From positions 62,001 through 126,000 of the forward strand of contig NW_019173953.1 of the NCBI RefSeq assembly GCF_001642475.1: a stretch of 64,000 nt of DNA, read 5' to 3'. A program made the position numbers and the translations under genes. The DNA comes from Fonsecaea monophora. Taxonomy: Eukaryota; Ascomycota; Eurotiomycetes; Chaetothyriales; Herpotrichiellaceae. The notes under the pieces were generated by a model, which saw only the letters and a list, made by a program, of their open reading frames with translations, made no database searches and was not told the origin of the DNA. This document shows positions 52,901-62,276 of this stretch, piece by piece (position 1 is the first letter of the stretch; each line of letters opens with the position of its first letter).

Positions 52901-55900
52901 GCCGTTGTTGAACAAGCTTTGATTGAGTTGGCGCCATTCCTATACCACAAACAAGATCTTCTCCAGAGGTCTATCCTCAGGGAACAGCCTGATGAGTTCG
53001 TGGCCGAGTTGACTCGTGCATTATTGGATTGTTGCGTGAAGTTCAACACAAGCAACGAGGTCTCAAGGCTGTGTGGGCAGTGCCTGGGCAGTATTGGCTG
53101 CATGGATGCTAGCAAGATCGAAAGCCTGAGAGACCGGAAGATCATGGTCGTCAGTGGAAATTTTGCAATCGCTGATGAGGTTATCCAATGGATTTTCTTC
53201 TTCTTGGAGCACGTACTGGTCAAAGCCTTCTTATCTGCCAATACAACACGAGCTCAAGGCTTCCTCGGCTGGGCTATACAGCATTTTTTGAACGCTTGCA
53301 GGCAGAGTACGTCGTCGGACGAATCTGGCAACCTGGCCTCAACCCTATGGAACCAGCTGCCTGAATCCACCCAAAACGTATTGACGCCATTCATCAGCTC
53401 CAAATATACGGTCCAGGAGGTTCGGGCTCCCGAAAAGAGTCACTACCCTGTTTTCACACCTGGTATGAAGCACCGCGACTGGCTGCGAACCATAACATTG
53501 GACTTTCTTCACAGAAGCACGGGAGACAACGTCGAAATTATCTTCCCCATATGTTGCCGCATAATTCATGGTCAAGATGCTTCTATCCCAGCTTTCCTTC
53601 TGCCGTATACTATGGTCAATCTTATCGTTAGTGGCATAGAGCAGGACACTCAAGACATTATCGCCGAAATCAGTTCAATTCTCAGCCAGTCGCTGGACGA
53701 TTATGATCGGAAAGTGCAGGACGACATTAAACTATGCAGTCAAACAGTATTTGAAATTCTTGACTACATGTCTACATGGCAGCAACAGAAACGCAAACAA
53801 TATGCCATGATCCTGGCAAAGTCAGACCGTGGACTCAATGATCTGGTCCTGGGCAAAGCTGCAGAGGAAATCCGCAGTATTGAGCGCGTGCTTGAGCAGA
53901 TCCCGCCCGATGTGCTGGCTCGACGAGCGTTGGAATGCAAGTCTTATTCAAGAGCCCTGTTTCATTGGGAGCAGCATATCCGGAAATGCAAGAAGGATGA
54001 CGTTGAAGCCGAGCTCCAGAGGTTGCAAGACATTTATGCACAGATTGATGAACCTGACGGGATCGAGGGTATTTCTTCCCGAATGCACGTACTGGATATC
54101 GAACAACAAGTCTTGGAGCACAAGAAAGCCGGTCGGTGGACTGCTGCTCAAAGCTGGTATGAGATGCAACTCGTCGCTTGTCCAGACGACAGTGATGCGC
54201 AAAAGAACTTGATGGCTTGCCTCAAGGAGTCCGGACAGTATGACGCCCTCCTTCACCACTTCAATGGTATTAAGAGCCGCAGCAGCAGTTCCACAACTTT
54301 ACTGGCTCCTTACGCTCTTGAGGCCGCTTGGGCAACAAGCCGCTGGGATCTCCTGTCCAGTTATATTCCCCGAGAGATTGGACACGATTTTGCTTCGCAC
54401 ATTGCAGAAATCATACTAGCCGTCAATGCCAACGACGTGGCAAAGGTGACTCAACTGCTTTCGGAGGTATTTCGCACCACCGCCTCTGAACTCAACCTCA
54501 ACAACATCTCTTCATTCCAGGCCAGCCATGACACGCTCCTACGCTTGCATGTTCTCAATGACATGCAATTGATCGTCCAAAGTCCCAAAGAAGATCGTGC
54601 CGCCGTTCTAGACACCTTACGCGGACGTCTTGACGTGCTCGGATCGAACGTCGCCGATAAACAGTATATCCTGGGAATTCGCAGGGCACTGATGTCTCTC
54701 AGACCAGATATGTTCAGCTTAAACGATGTTGCGGCCGCATGGCTCTCGAGTGCCCGACTTGCCCGCAAAGCACGTTCAAGCACTCAAGCTTTCAACGCCG
54801 TTCTCAAAGCTTCCGTGCTCGGTGACAAGTCTGCAGCAATTGAACAAGCGAAATTGATGTGGTTGGAAGGACAGCACCGAAAAGCTATCCAAACTCTGGA
54901 AGGGGCCATTGAGTCAGGGGCATTCGTGGCCCATGATTATGTGGCTGAGAATGGACCAACAACAATGACTGTAGAACGACGCCACTCCCAGAACGAAATC
55001 ACCGCGAAGGCACATGTTCTTCTTGGGAAATGGTTAGCACAAGCTGGTCAAACTCAATCGGAAGTCATTAGAAAAACGTTTAGAAAGGCAACAGAAACCT
55101 TCAGCAAAGGGGAACAAGGGTGGTACCACCTTGGCCGCTACTACAACAAAGTTCTGGACTCGGAAAGAACAATGCCGCCTGGCAAGGAGAGCCAGACTTA
55201 TCTGACGGGAGAAACGGCGAAACATGTTATCGAAAACTACTTACGATCACTCCTCACTGGGAGCAAATACGTTTTCCAAGCCCTTCCGAAAGTGCTCACA
55301 CTCTGGCTGGAGCTAGTAGATGGAGATCTTCCACGAGATGACCGACGAGGTAGCGCCGAGTTTCACTCCAAAGTTGCAGCGCAGCGAAAACGCATCATTG
55401 AGGAGACGAATAACCAGATCAAAAAGTACACTGACCGTTTGCAGCCGGTATTACTCTATACCATCCTCCCACAGATTGTTGCACGTATATGCCATCCCAG
55501 CAAAGTGGTCTGTGAGATTCTCAGCAGCATTGTGGTCAAGGTAGTGAGAGCGTTCCCTCAACAATCATTCTGGACGTTGCTGGCGGTGGTTGAATCACAA
55601 CAGAAGGAGCGGGCACTGAAAGGTTTGAGCATCGTCAACAAGATCGTCGAGGTCGCGAAGAAATCCAGCAAGGACTCATCCGCGGCCGAGCTCAGGAGCA
55701 TGTTCACCAGCGGCCAGAAATTCGTCAAGGAACTCCTTCGTGTCTCCGAATTTGAAATCAGGAACAAAGTCACGAAAATCAGCCTCGCCAGAGAACTAGG
55801 CTTCAACCACAAAATCGCCCCTTCTAAACTGGTGGTCCCCAACCAAACTTGCCTTATTCCCAGCATGCCCACAAGCTTCGAACCGGCACAGCTGAAAGCA

Positions 55901-56962
55901 TTCCGTCCTTTCACGAAAGAACCCATCACCATCAGCGCCTTTATTGACGAAGCCCTTGTGTTGGCGTCTCTCCAGAAGCCCAGAAAGCTCACCATTCGTG
56001 GTTCTGATGGCAACCTGTACTCCGTTCTTGCCAAACCGAAAGATGACCTCCGCAAAGACCAACGGCTCATGGAGTTTAACAACATGATCAACCGCTGTCT
56101 TAAGCGGGACGTTGATGCTGCTAAACGGAGACTCTATATTCGCACTTACGCCGTTATTCCGATGAACGAAGAATGTGGCTTGATTGAATGGGTGGACAAC
56201 CTCAAGACTTTCCGGGATATCATTCTCAAGCTGTACAAGGATAAGTCCATCCATCCGAACTACATGGAGATCCGGAATCTACTGGACGAGTCCTGCTCAG
56301 GAGATCCCGAGAACGCAAAGATCTTCACGAACAAAATCCTCAAGAAATTCCCCCCAGTGTTTCACGAGTGGTTCGTTGAGAGTTTCCCAGACCCAAGCGC
56401 GTGGTTCAATGCAAGATTGAGATATACGCGGTCGGCGGCGGTGATGTCGATCGTGGGCCACGTCTTAGGCCTGGGCGACCGGCATGGCGAGAACATTCTT
56501 TTTGAAGAAGACAATGGCGGGACTTTACACGTGGACTTCAACTGTCTATTCGACAAGGGCCTCACGTTTGAGAAACCCGAGATGGTCCCATTCCGGCTGA
56601 CCCACAACATGGTCGACGCCATGGGCGCGTACGGCTACGAAGGCCCGTTTCGAAAATGCTGCGAAATCACCTTGACGCTCCTGCGATCCAACGAGGACGC
56701 CCTCATGACCATCCTCGAAACCTTCCTGCACGACCCCACCACGGACTTTATCAACGCGGTCGGACGCAAGAAAAAAGTCGTCCCGGGCGTGCCCAGCACC
56801 CCGGTCGAAGTGCTCGAGGGCGTCAGCGGCAAGGTCAGGGGCATGTTGCCGGGCGAATCGGTGCCCCTGAGCGTGGGTGGCTACGTCGACGAGATGATCA
56901 GCAGGGCCACGGACCACCGCAACCTGTGCAGGATGTACATCGGGTGGTGTGCTTTCTTTTGA
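49962..56962 (+). CDS. MEC1: Checkpoint kinase MEC1/ATR (UvsB orthologue)
   Basis: Three exons (49962-50532, 50587-50885, 50936-56962) give 2298 residues, the expected size of fungal ATR. The first 1200 residues are HEAT-like helices. The FAT region follows (about 1250-1800, including LARRALECKSYSRALFHWE). The PI3K-like kinase domain covers about 1960-2220: GSDGNLYSVLAKPKDDLRKD carries the ATP-binding lysine, GLGDRHGENILF near 2135 is the catalytic loop, and HVDFNCLFDKG near 2155 is the metal-binding loop. GGYVDEMISRATDHRNLCRMY then begins the terminal FATC motif ending GWCAFF. All catalytic residues are intact. With its partner Ddc2/LCD1/ATRIP it senses RPA-coated DNA at stalled forks and phosphorylates Chk1/Rad53-type kinases. 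It lies 238 bp after HGH1 and convergent with CSM3. Confidence 0.96.
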
Positions 56963-57464
56963 TTGTCCTCGCTGTCAGATCCCCAGGGACAGCCGCGATC
57001 TGTTGTTGCTTCGAGGCAGATCTAACTTTGAGGCTGCCCTCATGTGCCATGCAAGTGAGTGGTGATGGCGAGGTCGGAGAGTTGTGGCGAACGAAACACA
57101 AGCTCCAACAGCCGTTTTGACAGTTCAGTCTCAGGCATTCGGACATTGTCACGGAAGAGAGGAGCTAGCCATAAAGGCTTGGGGAACATTGTTGGATTGC
57201 GCTTGGTCATTAAAGCATAGCTGCACAGCCACCTTGTCCTAAAGTATATAATGTATAGCAAGAAAAGAAAATACCATGTGGTATTTCCACAGCGAGCAGT
57301 TCAGCATCTCATTCTTCGTCTCGTGTCTGTCTCAGTGCACTCGCTGTATACCCAAGTTTCCCGCTCTATAGACAAAACGAGTTCGATTCTGCATAATCAC
57401 ATCTATCCAGTGCAACCACCATCATATGGATTTCGAAATCGTCAGGCTACGATCTTGTATCTGC
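56963..57464. other. Convergent 3' region MEC1 / CSM3
   Basis: 502 bp between convergent checkpoint genes. No gene, repeat or RNA structure recognised. Confidence 0.5.
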
Positions 57465-58970
57465 TCATTCGTTTTGCACAGGCGACGACGAGAACATATC
57501 TCCGGCGTCGACACCCTGAGACTCTTCTTTTTCCTCGTCCACTGCTTCGATGCTGGTACCAGCAGTTCTGGATGTGTCCGCCTCGATGGGGACGGGGACG
57601 TCTCCACTAGCGGATTCCCCAGTCTCTGGCATCCGGGCAGTGGCACTGGTGAGGCTTGATCTTGGTGGAGCAGAGTCCAGGTCGGCAAGGCCCTGAGAAA
57701 GTCCAAGACCGATTGGTGCGGTACCTTGCAGAGGGGAAGAGGAGAACATGTCCGCTCCATAGCTTTCATCCGGTCCATCATCACCAACGGCCGCCTCAGA
57801 ACGAGGAGGAGTCGCTGCTCTGACCGTGCGTAGAGATCCTGCGGGTTCTCTGTTGGTGGTATGTTGTCGTGCTTCCTGTTCGGCGAGCAAGGCATCCAGG
57901 TCATCGTCCTGGTCGACATTTCCCTCATGGGCTCTAGAAGTAGCAGGGTCTTTGTGCTGCGTCGTCGACGCCTGTATGCTGGGTTGTATCCGCGCCTCTT
58001 GCTCTGCTAGCAGGGCATCCAGATCGTCCATGTCATCGTCATCATCGTCGTCGTTCCCGCCGAAGGGCGAGGGATTTAGCTTGGGCGCAAATGTAGGTGC
58101 CGACTGGGAGATAGGCTGAGGCGGAGGTGCACGCCTCATTTCTTGCTCAGCTAGTAAGGCATCGAGATCATCGTCGCCCTCGGAATCGTTGTCGTCTATT
58201 GGTTTCGAGACGGACAAGGGACGCGCTGTGCCACGTGTCTCCTGTTCGGCCAGTAGAGCATCAAGCTCGTCATCATCTGGAAGAGCACCATCATCGTCCC
58301 CGTCATTGTCCTTGTTGCGGACGTCTGGAACGAATAAAGAGTCATCCTCTGTGCCAATGCCAGCATTCGAAGCCTCCTGGCCGGCAGAAAGTTGATCTGC
58401 CGCAAACAGATTATCTGTCTCCTTGTCTGCCTCCATCTCTTTCTCTGCTGCCTTCTTCGACTCCCTTTCTCTGATGTATCCCGGCTTGCCCTCATCAATC
58501 CACTCTTTCCTCATAACTTGCATGCGTCGACTGTGCCCGGCCTTCTCAATCAGTTGTAGTCCATCCGCAAACTTGGCTCGAGGATATAGATTATCGAGCC
58601 ATAGCTGGTAGTAATTCAACAGCCGTGCGACGTCTGAGAACTCATGGCCCTTTCCCTTCAGCCGCAGCTTTTTCGAGAACTTCCCAGAGCGAGCATCGGT
58701 GCGTAACTTGGGAATTCCTGGGGCCGAGAGGAGTCTCGCTTCGTCGAGTTTTGAGATGGGTTTCCTCTTTTTTGTGATTTTGACCTCTTCGTCCAAACCC
58801 AGAGTTGCGTCGAGCGGGTCTATTGCTTTTCGTTTGGAATTGGGGCTCGACATTGGCTCATCATCACGGCCTCGCCGAGGTGGTCTGTCGTTGAAGCCAT
58901 CTTCATAGTCAGAGTTGTCAAGGTTCAACAGGCTATCAACGGTTGCAGCGGTCAGAGGATCTGCTGCCAT
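57465..58970 (-). CDS. CSM3: Replication fork-protection protein CSM3/Swi3 (TIPIN)
   Basis: Single-exon 501-residue Swi3-domain protein. Together with Tof1/Swi1 it travels with the replisome, stabilises paused forks and carries the checkpoint signal from Mec1. Residues about 72-165 form the Swi3 domain: LDEARLLSAPGIPKL, FSDVARLLNYYQLWLDNLYP, FADGLQLIEKAGHSRRM and RKEWIDE. The C-terminal 270 residues are acidic and repetitive. LDALLAEQE appears four times (starting at about 236, 269, 317 and 358), each preceded by Asp-rich residues. DMFSSSP occurs near 406 and again at the very end (491-501). The MADPL-like start at 58970 is the first ATG. It is longer than yeast Csm3 (317 residues) owing to this tail. 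Promoter region shared divergently with the complex I gene. Confidence 0.93.
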   Translation of the reverse strand: MAADPLTAATVDSLLNLDNSDYEDGFNDRPPRRGRDDEPMSSPNSKRKAIDPLDATLGLDEEVKITKKRKPISKLDEARLLSAPGIPKLRTDARSGKFSKKLRLKGKGHEFSDVARLLNYYQLWLDNLYPRAKFADGLQLIEKAGHSRRMQVMRKEWIDEGKPGYIRERESKKAAEKEMEADKETDNLFAADQLSAGQEASNAGIGTEDDSLFVPDVRNKDNDGDDDGALPDDDELDALLAEQETRGTARPLSVSKPIDDNDSEGDDDLDALLAEQEMRRAPPPQPISQSAPTFAPKLNPSPFGGNDDDDDDDMDDLDALLAEQEARIQPSIQASTTQHKDPATSRAHEGNVDQDDDLDALLAEQEARQHTTNREPAGSLRTVRAATPPRSEAAVGDDGPDESYGADMFSSSPLQGTAPIGLGLSQGLADLDSAPPRSSLTSATARMPETGESASGDVPVPIEADTSRTAGTSIEAVDEEKEESQGVDAGDMFSSSPVQNE

Positions 58971-59055
58971 CTTGTAGTGATATGTTCGTGGTTACTCTGT
59001 GTTGTAAAGAGGGTTGACAGCAGCACCAGCGGTCATTGCACTGAAGACGTGGGGA

Positions 59056-59082
59056 ACGCGTTCACACGAGATTCGGACGCGT
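59056..59082. promoter_or_regulatory. Two ACGCGT (MCB-like) sites upstream of CSM3
   Basis: ACGCGT at 59056-59061 and 59077-59082, spaced 21 bp (two helical turns), 86-112 bp before the CSM3 start and about 152 bp before the divergent complex I gene. Same hexamer as upstream of MEC1; functional role inferred. Confidence 0.6.
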
Positions 59083-59233
59083 CGAAACTTCGCCGTGTAA
59101 AATACGTCATTTGAAATAAAAGGCTATTCCATTTTTGATCTAGTCCCTTGGCACCTCCAAAGCTCCGCATGCTCGATGAACCTCACGATTCAATGCTGCG
59201 GACTGCGTTCGAGTGAGCACTGTCGCTACAACC

Positions 59234-60047
59234 ATGGCTGACGAGCAGAAGGTGTTTATCCCGCCCAAGCGGGTGGACACAGACTATCCGGTAAGGTGGA
59301 AGAACAACGGGTTGCAGAATTCAAGCTAATATCTACCTGTGACAGATTATCGACACAGACCCGTACGTTCCTCGTTCCTCGCACGTTTTAGAAGCTTCCC
59401 TCGACCTGTTACTGACACAATGATTCTTCAGTCACTGGAGAAGAGCATTCGGATATGCAAGAAGAGAAGACTGGTTATACGGAGCCGGAATGGCAGCCGT
59501 GGGTCCGGCTTTCATGCTCGTCACGGAACGCTACGCACCCTCGTTTTCCGGCAGAGGCGCATTCCCCATGGCCTTTCGACTTGGGTGTGCCGTTGGCCTG
59601 ATAGCAGGTGCGGGATTGGTCTATCAAAGGAGTTGCTGTAGGTACCACCCGCGAGAACAGATTCGCGCACCGGAGTCGATGAGCGTGGGCTGATGAAGAT
59701 GCGACGACAGTGAGGTTCTACGGCTGGACGGAAAACGAACGAGAAGTCAAGATGGACATGAGGGAGATGGTGGATAAAGTTAAGAGGGGGGAGCCGCTTT
59801 ATGGCAAGTCAGACCTCACCCCGTACATGCAAGGTGTGGCGGCGCGGAACAGCAGATACTCGGCACTGATGGCAAATGTGGTACCATGGGCGAATTTTGT
59901 CAACCACAACCAGGTAAGAGTTGTTCCCTTAGATGATTGAAGGTGTGACGAGCTGACACATTCTAGCACGGTGTGGACACCGCCAAATACTATCAGCAAG
60001 CAGAGCGAGAGTTGGAAGCTGAGAGATTATCAAAGGGTGGCAAGTGA
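59234..60047 (+). CDS. NADH:ubiquinone oxidoreductase 21 kDa subunit (fungal complex I)
   Basis: Five exons (59234-59290, 59346-59362, 59432-59637, 59711-59913, 59967-60047) give 187 residues, a normal size for this accessory subunit of mitochondrial complex I. The N-terminus has VFIPPKRVDTDYPIIDTDPH, then HWRRAFGYARREDWLYGAG. Two short hydrophobic stretches (GMAAVGPAFMLVTERY and FRLGCAVGLIAGAGLVYQRS) can span the inner membrane. The C-terminal half, FYGWTENEREVKMDM and PYMQGVAARNSRYSALMANVVPWANFVNHNQHGVD, is the conserved family signature. Exon 2 is only 17 nt, which needs accurate splice-site choice; both flanking introns end in CAG. The last exon (HGVDTAKYYQQAERELE) completes it. Promoter region shared divergently with CSM3. 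Confidence 0.92.
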
Positions 60048-60625
60048 GACATGGAAGTTCCAAAAAGACTTGAAACTGAGACGACAGGTCAAATCAACTA
60101 CAAGATCTGACTTGCTCATCCTCCCACGGATTGTACATAAGGGCACATCAGGTGACCAAGAAGGAGGCCGGATGCCATTCGGGCTCAACTGATGCGCAAC
60201 TGAAAAAGACCTTTGAGACTTGACTTTCTTTTCCCTTTCAACTCTTCTTCTTTCCTCCAAGGTCTAGTATATATACATATCCTGCTAATTTGAGTCCAGG
60301 ATCTCCAAGGCCCGATGGTTGCTTGCACGATTCTTGTCCAGTTTCTAGATCTTTCAACACCAACTCGTTTTGTTCTGTCCTGTCACTTCACATTCCGGAT
60401 AAGTTCCCAGGTTTGGCGACTTGTCACTTGTGAAATGATAATATCACCGTGAGCGCGCCAAGGAATTTGCTTCTACCAGCACTGAATCTCGCTGCCCTAA
60501 GTTTCGCTGCCTTAACCCTGGCTGTCTGTGAAGATGGACCTTTTGTTGTGTGTGTGTCTTGTCAAATTGATCAAAGAAGACACTTGGAACTCTTCATCTC
60601 ACACATACATCATCGTCTATCCAAG
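60048..60625. other. Intergenic region
   Basis: 578 bp between tandem genes. A reading frame is open through the right part into the next gene but has no ATG before 60626. No separate gene. Confidence 0.5.
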
Positions 60626-61834
60626 ATGCGCGCGCAAACAGAAGAGAACCCGTGGGCAAATGCCGATGTCAGCTACACTTCAGCCGTGTGGGGAGACAGT
60701 AAGTGCTATTGCTCTACATCGTGGCGCGCTTTCATTAACCAGACTCCAGATGTCGCCGCCAGCCAAGTGTTCATTCTTCCGACTTTTGCGTCTGGTGAAG
60801 GCACACGCCAACTTCTGTCCATAACAAAGCAAGGCATCAGCGACCTCAGTGTCCAAACCTGCGAACTCGCTCACGAAGCCAGGACTGCCGACCATGAACA
60901 ATTCGCCATCAAGTGCGCCGTAGTTGATGAGCACCGTCACCAGCGGCGAGCACAGGGATCTGAATCACAGACTTCCGACGTGAGAGTGCTCTCAGCAAAA
61001 ATCTCCGCCTTGCGAATCATCAAAGATTTCGAATTTTACGCGGTGCTAGTTCAGCAGGCCCATGGTGTTGCAGAGCATTTGGTGGGCAAATTCGAGCAGT
61101 TGCAAAAGGTGGCACAGACGGTGCTCACCGAACAAGAGGAAAACGGCACCAATCTCGCAAAGACGCCCGAGGCTGTCAAAAAGCTCACAATCAGCATGAA
61201 ATGCGTGGACTCCATCTGGGCCGACATCATCGCATCATGGAAAAAGCTCAAGAGATTGGACAGTGGAATTCAGAAGGGCAAGACGACGTTGCTGCCGCTC
61301 CGTGATAACCTGAAGCTCATCGGGATTAACATTATGGGTGCAGAAGAGAGCGATAACCCTGCACTAGAAGGAGATCAAGATAATTCAGTCGCCGACAGCG
61401 AAGCCAAAGTTGTTCACAAAGCTTCCCTTGAGGAAAGCCCGATGGAAGAGACGGGTGACACCACCGAACCGTCGTCATCTAGCGGCCGCTCTCTCTCCAG
61501 TGCGGATACCATGGGAGCGCTGATCGAAAAGTTTGTCGAGAAGTGCATGATCAGAGATGCCCGACACTATGCCAGCGAGGATGGCAACGACGCGGATCTT
61601 AGCACCCCAGCACTGAAAGATTCGGATTCCGACAAACCAAATCCCGGCAGCGAGCTTGTCAACACCGAGGGCACCCAAGGGGAGGTGGAAGACGCCACTG
61701 TGGCTGATTCCGGGGCAGATGGCGAGGAAATCGCAGAGTCGAGCGAAGGGGGTGATGAGGACGACAGCGATGAGCTCGATATCATCTGCAGCGAGCCTTC
61801 ATCGCCGGCTAAGCCTGCGCCGGAAGAGCGTTAG
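60626..61834 (+). CDS. Unknown protein with acidic C-terminus
   Basis: No family recognised. As read, 402 residues from the ATG at 60626 (MRAQTEENPWANADVSY). A 51-bp segment (60699-60749) starts GTAAGT and ends CTCCAG. Because its length is a multiple of three and it holds no stop, the gene stays open whether or not it is spliced; the spliced form (385 residues, reading WGDNVAASQVF) looks better. The middle 200 residues are helical (ISALRIIKDFEFYAVLVQQA; CVDSIWADIIASWKKLKRL) and hold a possible four-helix bundle. The C-terminal 130 residues are highly acidic (GGDEDDSDELDIICSEPSS). The helical part resembles those of other unnamed fungal proteins; function not inferred. Confidence 0.7.
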   Translation: MRAQTEENPWANADVSYTSAVWGDSKCYCSTSWRAFINQTPDVAASQVFILPTFASGEGTRQLLSITKQGISDLSVQTCELAHEARTADHEQFAIKCAVVDEHRHQRRAQGSESQTSDVRVLSAKISALRIIKDFEFYAVLVQQAHGVAEHLVGKFEQLQKVAQTVLTEQEENGTNLAKTPEAVKKLTISMKCVDSIWADIIASWKKLKRLDSGIQKGKTTLLPLRDNLKLIGINIMGAEESDNPALEGDQDNSVADSEAKVVHKASLEESPMEETGDTTEPSSSSGRSLSSADTMGALIEKFVEKCMIRDARHYASEDGNDADLSTPALKDSDSDKPNPGSELVNTEGTQGEVEDATVADSGADGEEIAESSEGGDEDDSDELDIICSEPSSPAKPAPEER

Positions 61835-62276
61835 GTGAACAAGATTGCAGAATAACGAGAACCTCGAGTGGATGTGGCCATGAATAACTCAGGCAGGAAA
61901 GAGCAATGTGGAGTTTAGGCCGGTGCCCAAGACAAACAGGATATTCATTCATGAGTCCAAACCATAGGGAGGATAGGCAGTAATACACAATGAACCATGA
62001 ACTATAGATCAATCTGCGTACCAACTCAGTACCTGACTGCGCCTCTCTTCAACATCTAAAGAGTTCTGTGAGCCTTGCATAGCTACCTACGCACGCTGCC
62101 TAGTCGCGTGTTGTTGTCGTTAGTTTCGTGGCGTGGACGAGGCTGTGCGGTTACCTAGTTTAATAAGGCTGCGCCTCGTTCAAGTCTCAGTAAACGCCCA
62201 ACTTCCTCCCTCCTTCTCAGCTACGAAATCCTTCTAGTCATCTCGTCTTATACCTCCAGCCTCTGCTCCCCAAGTC
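61835..62276. other. Intergenic region upstream of second HET gene
   Basis: 442 bp with the terminator of the previous gene and promoter of the HET gene. No gene supported. Confidence 0.5.
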
